From the NCBI GenBank assembly GCA_017979445.1, contig CM030710.1, positions 18,152,248 through 18,216,247 on the forward strand: 64,000 nucleotides of DNA. The letters run 5' to 3'. Each line of letters starts with the position of its first letter. Position 1 is the stretch's first letter. Positions 12,302 through 22,574 of this stretch are shown piece after piece. The position numbers and the translations under genes were made by a program. This DNA is from Akebia trifoliata. Lineage: Eukaryota > Streptophyta > Magnoliopsida > Ranunculales > Lardizabalaceae. The notes beneath the pieces were generated by a model that saw only the letters and a list, made by a program, of their open reading frames with translations, was not told where the DNA came from and ran no database searches.

Positions 12302-12824
12302 TTGGCTGGCAGTGAGAGGCTTGCCAAGACTGATTTGCAAGGGGAACGACTCAAGGAGGCTCAAAACATCAACAAATCACTTTCAGCTCTTGGGGATGTC
12401 ATATCCGCTCTAGCAAACAAAAGCAGCCACATCCCTTATAGGTTTATATCCATAGTTTGCTTATATGTCTGACTAACTTTGTATCAGTTTTCATATTCTG
12501 ATTCCTTTCTTGGGGTTTTGACAGGAACTCCAAGTTGACACATTTACTTCAAGATTCATTGGGTAAGTCTTAGTTGACATACTAGATTAACTAATCAGAT
12601 TGTTAAATATTATTGTTTCTTTCTTTTGTTGACTCTCTCCCCCACTGATTTATGCTTGCAGGGGGTGACTCTAAAACTTTGATGTTTGTGCAAATCAGCC
12701 CTTCAGAAAATGACTTGGGTGAGACATTAAGTTCATTAAATTTTGCGACTCGAGTAGGGGCATTGAGATGGGTCCTGCAAAGAAGCAAGTTGACACGGGT
12801 GAGCTGCAGAAGATGAAAATGATG
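12302..12824 (+). pseudogene. Captured kinesin-14 motor domain fragment, three exons
   Basis: Exons 12302-12441, 12525-12562 and 12662-12824 keep correct GT-AG borders. They encode the end of the kinesin motor core: LAGSER (switch II), [41 protein letters not shown] and LNFATRV. The sequence is closest in style to plant kinesin-14 minus-end motors, including the neck motif TGELQKMK at the end. One base is missing near 12756, just after the codons for RV, so the frame breaks before the neck. The nucleotide-binding P-loop half is absent. Kinesins move cargo along microtubules; this fragment could not. Confidence 0.9.
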
Positions 12825-13233
12825 GTAAGTTGCATTAATAAGATTTGAAAATCATTATTCTTTATTATTCTATAGACATCTGGGTACCAAGACAGATGAG
12901 CAAGCACTTAATAGGAGTTTCAGAATAAGGAAGAGCATTTAGTGGGGGACCATGTACGTCCTGTTTGAGATGTACACTTTTGGGAATATTCATGGAAATT
13001 TGTATGTGCATACACCCCTATGCATTTATGTTAAGGGGTATCGTGTGTGCCATTTCTTGGTGTCGTGTGTAAGTGCCTTGTAGATACATTCCATGCCTTT
13101 TATGCATGTGTAGTGAATATTTATGTGTATCAATTTGTGCTATTATCTGCTTTTCTTCACATGTACTAAGATGCACTGAATTGAACACTATTTCCACTAC
13201 TTTAGTATTTATTGTTCATTTTTCTTGATTCAG

Positions 13234-14373
13234 CTATGGAGCTGGTATTGTCTTTGGAGAAGTTGACGAATGAGAAGCTTCTGAATTTGCACAGCGTAAA
13301 ACATCTTAGCGCATCCAATCCTTGCTTAACATTTTTTTAAATTTTTTTTTTTTAATTATTTACTGACACATTACACCTCTTCTGAGATATTATCTTTTTT
13401 CTTGATGAACAAAAGGTGGCAAACCAAAGCAATGATGTGCAGTTGGCAGATTTCATTGAGAGCGAGTTTCTGACTGAGCAGGTGAAGTTTGGCTTTCATG
13501 TTTAATTTTCTACTATTTTCTTTCTTTTTTGTCTGAAATTTGTGCTCATCCCTTTATTTGTATTACTTAGGAAAGTGGTGTTGAACAATGTTTAGTTAGA
13601 TTGATTTAGACTCAGAAAGGGTTCTAAGCTGGCAAAATGTTTTAATAAATGAGTAATGATTTACTGACACCCCCACGTGGCATACTCAAAATACTCTCCT
13701 GATGTGGCATGTGCTAGAACCATAGATCTTTTCCCCTCGGGATACACAACTGCTCATACATATGGGGATGTGCAGATGTGTATCCGAGGCATAAAATCTA
13801 GGGTTCTGGCATATGCCACGTCAGGAGAGTATTTTGATTATGCCATGTGGGGGAGTCCGAAAATCACGACTCTTAATAAATATAAGAGTTTTATACACTT
13901 TGCGGGTGACGCAAACCTTAAAGACTGGGATTTGAATCTAGGTTTCATTTCTTGAATACCAATGGTAGAGAGTTGCCCATGGGAGGATGCAACCATCATC
14001 TTCAACATTTTGGGGTCATTAAATTTTCTAAAACTAAAATATTTTATTTTTTAACACCAGAAAAGAAGTTTTTTATTATGATTGTCGGATGTGATTAGAC
14101 AGACATGTTTGTGGTTTGGTTTTGATTTGGATTCATTAACTCTTGGTTTAGGTGGAAGCCATAAAAAAGATATCAGAATATGTTGCTCAATTAAGAAGGG
14201 TGGGGAAAGGACATGGTAAGAATCAAATTGAAAAACACAAACCCTCACTCTTCATTATTTATTCAACTTTTCTTTCTAAAAATGGTGCTTAATAAGTGCA
14301 TTGGTTTTGGTTGGTTTGCTCAGGTGTATGGCATTTTGACCAGACACTGCTCAACAATGGAGCTGCGGCTTGA
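13234..14373 (+). pseudogene. Captured C-terminal part of a plant ferritin gene, four exons
   Basis: Exons 13234-13295, 13416-13481, 14152-14215 and 14324-14373 join in frame with GT-AG borders. They encode the ferritin end: [47 protein letters not shown], then GHGVYHFDQ-like residues and a GAAA stop. The third and fourth segments are typical of plastid ferritins. The transit peptide and the N-terminal helices with most ferroxidase ligands are missing. No stop interrupts the kept part. The long third intron holds the MITE at 13651-13872. Ferritin stores iron in a 24-mer shell; this fragment would not assemble alone. Confidence 0.88.
13651..13872. mobile_element. Mutator-like MITE, 222 bp
   Basis: The ends GAGTAATGATTT and (reverse) GAGTCGTGATTT open long imperfect inverted repeats; cccccacgtggcat and actctcctgatgtggcat have inverted partners at the other end, about 100 bp per arm. 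A 9-bp target duplication, ttaataaat, flanks it at 13642-13650 and 13873-13881, as expected for Mutator-like elements. It sits in the third retained ferritin intron. The open frame across it is a by-product. Confidence 0.88.
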
Positions 14374-14484
14374 TGTTGAAACTTGGCTACAGTTCAAGGA
14401 GTGTGTCAGAGGTTTGTTAATAAATAGTTGTTTTCTGTGTTGGAGGTCTTGAAATGAAGAATAGTTATCATGTCTCTTTCTCAG

Positions 14485-15510
14485 GAACTTGAAAACAAGA
14501 TGAAAGAGAGAGACTTCTTAGAGTCTATGGCACTTCAGCAAAAGGTTTGTTCTTCACTTCAATAACTAAAAGGGATAAAAAGGGGCACCATATCTCATCC
14601 TGTTTAACCAACCACTCACCTAGCATTTTCTTCTATTAAATAGTTTGTTTATGACTCAGGGCACCATATCTCATCCTGTTTAACTTGGATGTGCTAATAA
14701 AATAATGGAGTTTCAAAGTCTTTATATTTCTTGGACAGTAATTTTTGTTCTTGTTGTAGAACACTTAAGTTTATCCTCATCCTTGCTTTTTTCACATAAC
14801 TACAGGCTTGAGTCTTTGTTGTTCATTTTGATTCGAAGCTTTCCTACCTTTTCCATTCCAATTTGCGTTATGATTATCAATTAAATATCTTCGATAATAT
14901 ACTTTTAGTTGAATTCCTTATTCGAGACAAACAAGTCATCATTCTTAACTTGGATACACTAAGAAAATAATGGAATTCAGAAGTCTTATTTTCTTGGATA
15001 ATAATTTTTATCCTTATTTTTTGCACTATCCCTAACTGAACTGCAGACTTTAGTGTAATTTATTTGCTTGGAAGTTGGAGGCTTTCTTTCTATTTTCATT
15101 CCACTTTACATTGTATTTATTTGAACATGCTATGATGTGCATGCTCTCCTTGATGTTAAGAACAGATCTGCATTCTGTATTTTCTACATTGACCCTCAAT
15201 TTCGAAGAAACTCCGCAAACCATATCATTTAGTTTTTTGTATATGCCACTCATGCTTATATAGGTAGGTAGTGATCAACTGCTTTCACACATCTTTTCTT
15301 TTAATTTTGTGCATGTGATATTCTTCAGATCTGAAAGCCAATTACATTCCGTTTTTCACCATCACCAACAAGCGTTGGAGTCTGACCAACAGTCGGAGCA
15401 ATCTAAGGGATCGAAGTCGGGCAATACTGCTCTTGCTGTTGCTAATGAGCAGGAGAAATCTATTCAAGCTTGTCAACAACAACGTTCTAGAGATATTCAG
15501 AGAAAAAATG
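14485..15510 (+). pseudogene. Captured coiled-coil exons, probably the kinesin-14 tail
   Basis: The exon 14485-14544 (ELENKMKERDFLESMALQQK) and the exon 15329-15510 (ESESQLHSVF..., then QALESDQQSEQSKG) both have splice-like borders. Repeated ELEx(K)LKER and ALQQK units are typical of the C-terminal coiled coil of the plant kinesin-14 class represented at 12302-12824. A shorter possible exon at about 14375-14412 precedes them. The ferritin piece lies between the two kinesin pieces, so Spm-1 has shuffled segments. The assignment is by motif style only. Confidence 0.45.
14545..15328 (+). other. Intron-like DNA with an internal duplication
   Basis: AT-rich sequence between two captured exons. 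The string caccatatctcatcctgtttaa occurs twice (near 14586 and 14662). A longer segment near 14680-14760 (starting taacttggat) is repeated in diverged form near 14946-15020. No coding signal. Confidence 0.55.
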
Positions 15511-15654
15511 GTAAGTTTTCTGTTCACCTTATAATAATCTTCTTCAACCAGTAGGAAATTCAGCACAATTATGTTTGTTTTATTAATCACACCGAAACTG
15601 CCACTTTCAACTACTGCCGTAGGTTAATTAATTTCATAAAGGATAAGCCAATCT

Positions 15655-15890
15655 ACAGTGGGAGGTGGGGTGGGGCTGGGCTGGGCTGGTTTTTGTCAAT
15701 TTACAGTGGAGGGGCTCCCCACTGTCAATTTACAGTGAGAGGTGGGGTGGGGCTGTGCTGGTTTTTGTAAATTTACAGTGTGAGGGTGGGGGGTGGCTGG
15801 CTTTTGTAAATTTATGATGTGTGGGGGGTTCAGCAATTTACAGTGTGGGGGTGGTAAGCTGATATAATTGATATATGGGCTGGGCTGGCT
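15655..15890 (+). repeat. G-rich tandem repeats near the right end of Spm-1
   Basis: About four degenerate copies of a unit with (a)atttacagtg followed by G runs (gaggtggggtggggctgg) and ggcttttgt. The first copy (15660-15688) has five runs of three or more G within 30 bases. Confidence 0.7.
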
Positions 15891-15924
15891 TTAGTAAAAT
15901 TTTTTTTTTAACAAAATAGCATAT

Positions 15925-16182
15925 ACCGACGGACTTAAAAAGTCTGTCGGTAAAGATGTAAATAAACAAATGAAAACAAAATTTCCGCAAGAATTTTTTT
16001 TCCAGAAAATAATGGATATAGCGACGGAAATTTTATTATGCCGTCGCTAAAACAATTACCGACGCTATCAACTCCGACGAGTGCCGACGAAAAACCTCTC
16101 CGTCGGTATATTATTTTGCGACAGAATTATGCAGATTTAGCGACGGATCTATCCGTCGGTATAAGTCCATTTTCTAGTAGTG
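15925..16182 (+). repeat. Right terminal and sub-terminal repeat region of Spm-1
   Basis: At least ten copies of ccgtcgg, gcgacgg or close variants in both orientations precede the terminal inverted repeat (16167-16182). This is denser than at the left end, as in other CACTA elements. Confidence 0.85.
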
Positions 16183-16738
16183 TCTCTCTCTCTCTCTCGT
16201 TCGAGTTTTCGGCCATGGCGAACTCTGTTATTTCCTCCAGAAAGTAAAGGAGTTCTGCTACACCCAGGTCAACTACAAAGAGAAATAGGTCTTAAGCTGT
16301 TAAGGTCGGTTGGACTGTTTGCTAGTTCAATCGTTCTAATGCACAATTTCGATGATCTTATGGCCATTTGGAGATAGAAGAAAGGGTTCATGGGCATCAT
16401 CAGTTTTGAGTCTGATTACCTTGATTGACAGTGGGTACCTATTTCTTTCCAAGTAGATCAAATTGGCCTTAATATGGGGTTTTATTTTGATATTTGATTG
16501 TATGATAAAACATTGAGAATAGGACCTCTAGTATTGTAATCGTAATACCATAATTCTCAACGTATGATCCGGGGTACATGTCTACTAATGCAACGTATCT
16601 GTAGCATTGTACATGGTGACTGGTTTGAACATCGAAATAGATCGAATATTGGAGATTGCCTATGTGGTTACAGACGGAAATTTGACCAGATCAATGGAAG
16701 GTCCTGATGCGGTTATTCGTCAACCTAAGGAATGTTTA
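16183..16738 (+). pseudogene. Captured oligoribonuclease-like gene fragment in the Tat-1 leader
   Basis: A CT tract leads to an ATG at 16214 (MANSVISSRK). After intron-like sequence, 16607-16738 encodes VTGLNIEIDRILEIAYVVTD and then NLTRSMEGPD and IRQPKECL. This is the first exonuclease motif region of DEDDh oligoribonucleases (family: IDLEMTGL...DRILEIACIITDG). The family acidic pair before TGL is missing here: the codons read MVTGL. Nothing of the catalytic C-terminal half is present. The real enzyme degrades short RNAs in organelles or cytosol. The fragment is on the retrotransposon sense strand and is interrupted in its 5' UTR by Spm-1. Confidence 0.65.
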
Positions 16739-17460
16739 GTATGTTATGTGAGTAAAAAAAAAAACAGCAAAAGGCGTGCTGTTAAGTAACCGTAACAATG
16801 GTAAAAAAAAGAAAAGGGGAGGAGGTTCATGTGAGAGAACATGATATGGTTTGGATGTGTGAGTGTGCGTATGCTGCCAGCAACATAAAAGAGGAAAAAA
16901 TGATTGTGTGGCAGCAACATTTAAAAAAAAAATGTGAAGTTTGGGTGGTGTGAGTTGCATGTGCTGCTGGCAGAACATATAGTTGTGATTTGTATGTTGT
17001 GGGGGCAGCAAGAAGAAAAAAACTGAATGGGCTAAATACTAATTGGCAGCGACATATTTTTAATTTTAATTTCTTTTTTTTTTTACTTAATTTCTGTGTT
17101 GTGTGATGTGCTGCATGTGCGTTGGTAGTAATAATAAATTTTTTTTTTTTGTGGTGGCAAACATAAAAAATATGAGTCATGAATCATGCGTTGTGAGTTG
17201 TGACTTACGAGTTGTGAGTCGTTCATTATTGCTGCCAGCAACTTTTTAAAACAAAAAAGTAAGAAAAAAACTGAGTTATGTGGGTTGGCAGCAACCAAAC
17301 CCAAAAGGAGTGAGGCTATCATCACCAATTTAGCAATATTTCAGATCTAGCTAAAAGCCTTTAATCTCTCCCATGTGAAAGCAACACATATTTTTATATA
17401 AAAAATTTTTAGAAATTTACTTGACAGATTCATTTGCATTTGGATATTTAAAAAAAAGGT
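16739..17460 (+). other. Tat-1 leader, low-complexity stretch
   Basis: No gene. Repeated short strings (ggcagcaacat, tgctgccagcaa, gagttgtgagt) alternate with A and T runs. It may be intron sequence of the captured gene or element filler. The open frames on the minus strand here reflect T-rich composition. Confidence 0.5.
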
Positions 17461-18720
17461 GGTTTGCTTTTCTCACTAGCCTAGTAAGGTTCCTTTCTTA
17501 CTAACGGTTATTGACCTCCCCACGTGGCAGCAATTTTATTTTTTTAAAAGGGGGGAAAAATCGCTTTTCTTACTAAGGTAGTAAGATTTCAAATCTTGTT
17601 AAAGATTTTTATCTCACCACGTGACATTTAAGAGCATGATCCAATACCATATGCTTATGGCGGGTAAAATTCTAAGAATTTTTAAATTTAATGTTTATTT
17701 CGAATGTTGATCTTAGATTTCATCGCCACCAATTTTCAAAACCTTGGATCTAGGTTAAAAATTTTGAATTTTATTGTTGGATCCAAATTTTTTCCATCAA
17801 ATCTAAAAAGGCTATGATATTGGATTACCAATGAGATGATCACGTTCATTTATTAACCCTTAGTAAATTTTGAAATCTTTTTGTGTGGGTCAAATTAAAT
17901 TACTTTTCAATTTTAAAAAAAAAAAAAAAAATTTTGCGTAGATTGATCGATGATTAATTATTTTTGAGCTATCCTGGTAGATTAATCTTTTTTGTTTTGC
18001 CCTATCTTGACTGGTTGCCTGTTTGATATGCTATAATATTAATTGATGTGCGTGCATTGATCTTGATTGATGTTATGGATATTTATGTTTTATGATCATA
18101 TTTTTTTTAATATCCATATTGTGATGTTCTGATCTGACCCATGGGCCCATTTGTTTGAAAAAGGCCCCGGGCACACCCCACGTTTTGCACACACCACATG
18201 CACGTTTACTGTTTTGAGCACTTACACGTCCCATTTAGCCAACGTGGCACTAGTGCGTGGCCCGGTCTCTTTGGAGATGCGACGTCATTCATGAAACCCA
18301 CAACTCCAGTCACGTACCTTAGGGTATATCAAACTGGGGGCATCAATACCATCTGATCAGGTGATTCTGAGAAGTATGTTGATGCACCCAGGCTGGAGCG
18401 ACCTGAGCTTTTGACCTATTGTAAGCCACACAGTCACATGTCCCGATTGCCAACGTAGTACTAGTACGTGGTCGGTCCCCTCGTGGGATGCCAAACCATT
18501 TATGAAAGCTACAACTCTTGACTCGTACCCGTAGGTATAAAAGGTAATCTAAGTATATCAATTGCACTTCTTGGTCAAAATCGGTGCCTAAGCAAGATCT
18601 TGCCCCGCTGTACCCTACTGTACGAGGGGGATAGACTACGTCTATTCTAGACGAGAGGTATTTAAGTGGGCCCTTGCTCAGCATTGTGCGCCACCTCTCA
18701 ACTGGAGATCAAACTGGCTG
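17461..18720 (+). other. Tat family leader block, shared with Tat-2 (35130-36360)
   Basis: This block aligns over most of its length with Tat-2: paired segments cttactaag...cacgtggca, then ggccccgggcacaccc, then gtgcgtggcc...gagatgcgacgtcattcatgaaa, then ccgtaggtat. The last part (18555-18720) is also found upstream of gag in Tat-3 (45405-45545) and contains the hairpin ATAGAC-TAC-GTCTAT at 18631-18645. No coding frame is kept between copies, so it is likely untranslated leader. Confidence 0.75.
18631..18645 (+). promoter_or_regulatory. Conserved leader hairpin, Tat-1
   Basis: ATAGAC and GTCTAT pair around TAC. Copies are at 36273-36287 (Tat-2, identical) and 45465-45479 (Tat-3, ATGGAC with GTCTAT, one G-U pair). 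All lie upstream of the gag position. A packaging or dimerisation role is only a guess. Confidence 0.5.
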
Positions 18721-20339
18721 TTTTTGACTTCAGAGAAGTGAATTGAGGTTTTAGATTATCACCTACACGGTATATCAAACCAAGTCACCACGTATCGAAA
18801 GGTATATAGGTGTGCTTGGGCAAGGGTGGCTAGATGAAAATGCATTGCACGTAGTAAGCTTAGAGTCTAGAAACCTTCCTAGTAGGTCACGACTCGAACT
18901 TATCGTGGGTGTTCCCGGGTTGTTTATTGAATGGAGTCCGTTGATTGATGAATGTATGTAAGTGATGTGAATGATGAGATCCGAGTGCATAATTGATCTC
19001 AAGGATAAAAATGTTGCTTTTGAAAAGTAAAATGGGTGCACCGATCCAATAAAAAAATCCATTCTTTTACAATAATGACCCAGTCCATCCCGATCCAACA
19101 ATCATGATGGACCAGTCCATTTAAATCAAAATGGAAATCGAATTTTCAAAGAAGAAAAAGAAAGTATTTTCTAGGAAAAAATGTTTTCTAAAAGAAGTGT
19201 TTTCCAGAAAAGTGTTGTTCTCTAGAAAAAATATTTTCTAAGAAAAAAATGTTTTCTAGAAAATGTTTTCCATAAGAACAAGATTTTCCAAGAAAAAATA
19301 TTTTCCAAATAAAAACTATTTTTCAAAGAAAAAATGTTTTCCAAAAGAAAAGAAAATGAAGGAAAAATGATTTACAAAAGATATATATTTGCATGAAAAA
19401 TTATTGAAATATGTTTGAAGTTGTTATTCAATGAAAACATTATTTGTCAATATTTTTCAAGAGTGCAGTAAAATTATTTTTCTTCTGAATAATCATTAAA
19501 TGGATGAATTTTTTAACGGATTGGTGCACAAAATTCTATAAAATCTCAGGGTTCATTTAAAATGTTATCAAGGGGGTGACACTGAAATTGGTTAAATTCA
19601 CCTTCAAAGAGGTTTTAAGGGTTATCATTGTATCTAAGCTCAATCGTCTATCGTCTAGCTAGGGTTGTAAATCCGGTCAGTTAGAGTAAACGTCAATATC
19701 AAGTCAACAGTCAGAAATGACCTCAAAATTTCTCAACATCATCCAATTGTTCTTTGAAAATCATAGTGCTTCAATCCTACCGGTTGTAAGCAATGTCTCA
19801 GTTATCATCAAGCCCGTTTTGGGTAGTCTTGAGTTTTTATGGGTCATTTGGATTAGCTCGAGTCTTTTTTTTTCTAGCAAGGTCATGTCTTCCTTAGATT
19901 GAGCCTACTCTTTCTTATTGAGTCAAGTTAGTTCATCGAGTTTATAGAGGTGTCTGTCGCTCCTTCTGAATTGATCGTACAAAAGAAATTTTTGAATATC
20001 TCGAGCGCATTAGCGAATTAACTAATAATCTAGCTTCAAAGACAAGAAGATAAGAGTCGGGCTCAAGAAAGCAAAGGTCATTGACCTCGGAACAGAAATA
20101 AATTCCTAAAGAGATTCAAATAGAAACCATCTTATCTCTAGAGGAACACAATGGGATAATGAATTTTCTCAGAAATTTCAAAATACTTGTTCGTGTGATC
20201 ATATTAGGGTATGTTAGGTACAAGCTTGAGTGTTGTTCAACATGGACTAGATACTCGTCTATATCAATGGAATCAAAGGAGATGTTATAAAATGTATCAG
20301 TATTATCCTCACTACATCTTAAGTTGCAAATCATATATT
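18721..20339 (+). other. Tat-1 interior with gag and most of pol deleted
   Basis: No gene. 19140-19370 is a degenerate repeat of about 25 bp built on ttttcyaagaaaaaat. The rest is AT-rich and lacks gag, protease, RT or RNase H signatures. By comparison with Tat-2 this is where gag should begin, so a large deletion or replacement is inferred. Confidence 0.6.
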
Positions 20340-21025
20340 ATCAGTCGATATGGGGATACCTTTTGAATCGATATCTGATAATGGGTCGTACTTCAAAGCA
20401 TAAATCACTACTCTGTGTTTAAAGTTGAAGATCCGGAATCACAAATCATCCCCCTACCGTCCTCAGATCGATGGAACGGTTGAAGCAGTTAGTAAGAGTC
20501 TCAAGACTATCATCAGGAAAATGTGTCAATCACATCGAGATTGGTCAGAAAAATTATCATTCACGCTATGGACATATCGAACCTCAATTCGATACTTCAC
20601 CGGAGCTACTCCCTACTCCTTAGTGTATGGCATAGAAGCAATCTTGCCAGTTGAAATGGAGATTTTGTCTCTCACGGTTCTGTTAGAAAGTCAGTTGTCA
20701 GAAGCAGATTGGGTTCGTCAGCAGTAGGAAGAATTAAACTTGATCGAAGAAAACGAGTTAAAGCCCTGTACCATGTGCAAGCTTATCTAAGAAAAGTCAT
20801 TCGTGCATTTGACAAAAATGTCAAAACTCATCATTTACAAGTCAAGGATTTAACTATCAAAATTGAACACTGCTCCTCGACTATAGGAGAAAGTCTGAAC
20901 CCAATTGGAGAAATTCATTCATTAAGGAAATACTGTCTGGAAAAGTCGTCAGACTTCAAGATCATGATGGAAGTGAACTACCAGAGTCAACCAACCTTGA
21001 CCGGATCAAATGGTACTACATTTAA
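20340..21025 (+). pseudogene. Decayed integrase C-terminal part of Tat-1
   Basis: The reading starts near GIPFESISDNGS, which holds the second catalytic Asp of the DDE triad. It continues through SSPYRPQIDGTVEAV with the Glu, then WSEKLSFTLWTYRTS and TGATPYSLVYG. After a stop at the end of the first open piece (20725-20727), the frame shifts, and the C terminus with WYYI and its stop ends at 21025. At least one in-frame stop lies between Asp and Glu, and the spacing is one residue short of DD35E. The zinc-binding N terminus and the first Asp are absent. It cannot be functional. Confidence 0.85.
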
Positions 21026-22574
21026 GGAGGCCATCTTTGGCCGAATCAATTCACCTGTTACCCAGTTCAATATATCATTTCTCAACCCCTTTGCAGCCTT
21101 TTCAAAAAGAAAAATTATGCCTTTTTCTTTCTCAGCTCGATCACCTAACCTAGGGGAGGGAAGTTCGAACTACGTTTTGGTCTGATCCCAAAATTCTGGG
21201 GTACGTAAGCAACCTGAGAAATTACTTTAGGCCCGACCACGTCAATAAAAAAGATCTATTTCCCCACACAAAAAAAAATCAAAAAATCAAAAAAAAAGAA
21301 ATTCAAAAGAAAAAGAAATTCAAAATGGGGAAGAAAATTCAAGAAAAAGGAAAATATCCTAAAAGGAAATGCCACGCAAGGGGCATTTGGGTTTTTGAGC
21401 CTCAAAATCTTTTTTTTATACCCAGTCCTAAGCTTACCCATGAAAGTCCTCCTAAGTACCGTGCGAAAAGTCAAGGAAGATAGCAAAGCATGATCAAACA
21501 GTAACTCCAGAAGTTCAGAAGAGAAGAAAAAGATAAAAAATGAAGAAGCCTGCTAAGTTGAAAATCCGAAAAGGGCGATTTAGGTAAAAATTAAGGCAAG
21601 CTCGCAAGGTTGAAAATCTGAAAGGACAACTTTGGTAACAATCAGAGCAAAGAAAAAAAAGAGCTCGCTAGATCGAAAACCTGAAAAGGCGATCTAGGCA
21701 AAAGCTAGAGCAAGCTCGCTAGATTGAAAACTTGAAAAGGCAATCTAGGCAAAAGTTAGAGCAATAAAGAAAAACAGAAGAAAATCCCAAGCTGAGAGCA
21801 GTCCAAGCTGAAACATCAGAAGTCCGAATAATCAAGTTCAATACTTAGCTTAAACCTGGCATAGACTCAGAAGCCACAAGTATCTTGTCTACGATCGATC
21901 TGAAAATGTTTACTTCCCCGAGTGAACCAAGGGAGATAAGGGTGAATTCTATGATGAATTTCGAAAGGAAATAATTTTGTACTCTTGAGCCTGACTCAAA
22001 ATCTTTAATAAAATTAATCAAAATTAAGAGTTGAGTCTTTATTGCGCTTGTGGTAATCAATTATTTCAAACCTTCATACAAGGGACATTTTCTTTCTTCT
22101 TTAATGTAAATTTTCCCCCTTATACTAGGGGCATTTTTTTTAATTTTTGCATGATGTGTTCAATTATCTTCAATGCCACGTACATTGTCAAACTAGGGGC
22201 ATTTTGTCTTCGAGCAATGTTAATCCTGAAAAATAATAGGAACCCCAAACCTAAGGTTACCCTCTTGATAACAGTTTTTTCGAAAAACTTTTGAGGGTCA
22301 AAAGAAATAAAAACACATGTTTTAAATTCATAAAACTTTTTGATACATCCTTGAGGTTCAAACAAAAGCATTTTGGATCTCACATAGGAGATATGGCATT
22401 CTTTCGTTCTCCAGATTCTTTTTCAGATCCAATCATTCTTGGAATTGATCATTTCTCTTCCAGATTCAGTATCTTCCAGATTTATTCAATTCACTCTGAT
22501 CAATCTTTTCCAATTCATTCATTCATTCCCAAAAGTCCTTCGTTCCTTTGCCAATTTTGCTCAGTTTTCGCCAA
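21026..22574 (+). other. Tat-1 3' untranslated region
   Basis: 21060-21240 aligns with Tat-2 39240-39430 (both contain gaactacgttttgg or ttaacctaatccc and gtacgtaagcaacctgaga-like text). 21540-21750 is an array of four hairpins with the loop aaaayytgaaaagg. Near 22095-22205 the phrase actaggggcattt recurs. There is no open frame with coding character. Confidence 0.65.
21553..21748 (+). repeat. Array of covarying hairpins in the Tat-1 3' UTR
   Basis: Four units of about 55-60 bp. The two clearest have perfect 8-bp stems: CTAGATCG with CGATCTAG (21668-21675, 21690-21697) and CTAGATTG with CAATCTAG (21719-21726, 21741-21748), around the 14-nt loop aaaac(c/t)tgaaaagg. An earlier unit pairs CAAGGTTG with CAACTTTG (21605-21634). 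Tat-2 has CTAAGTCG with CGACTTAG at 39781-39810. Confidence 0.75.

Larger units (their letters stand above)
3169..16182 (+). mobile_element. Spm-1: CACTA (En/Spm) DNA transposon, 13.0 kb, probably autonomous
   Basis: The left end is CACTACAGGAAAAGTG; the right end, read in reverse, is CACTACTAGAAAATGG. A 3-bp target duplication, tct, flanks it at 3166-3168 and 16183-16185. Sub-terminal copies of gcgacgg/ccgtcgg crowd both ends. It encodes a TNP2-type transposase (5369-8911) and a second protein of the Ptta/En/Spm class (9036-10649), both with open frames once introns are removed. Between 10.9 and 15.5 kb it carries exon fragments of host genes. It is inserted in the leader of Tat-1. Confidence 0.95.

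Noticed and set aside
13677..13955. Open frame of 92 codons
   Set aside because: Runs across the MITE; the inverted arms account for it.
18343..18684. Minus-strand frame of 113 codons partly shared with 35998-36183
   Set aside because: The DNA block is conserved but indels break the frame in Tat-2, so DNA or RNA conservation explains it better than an antisense gene.
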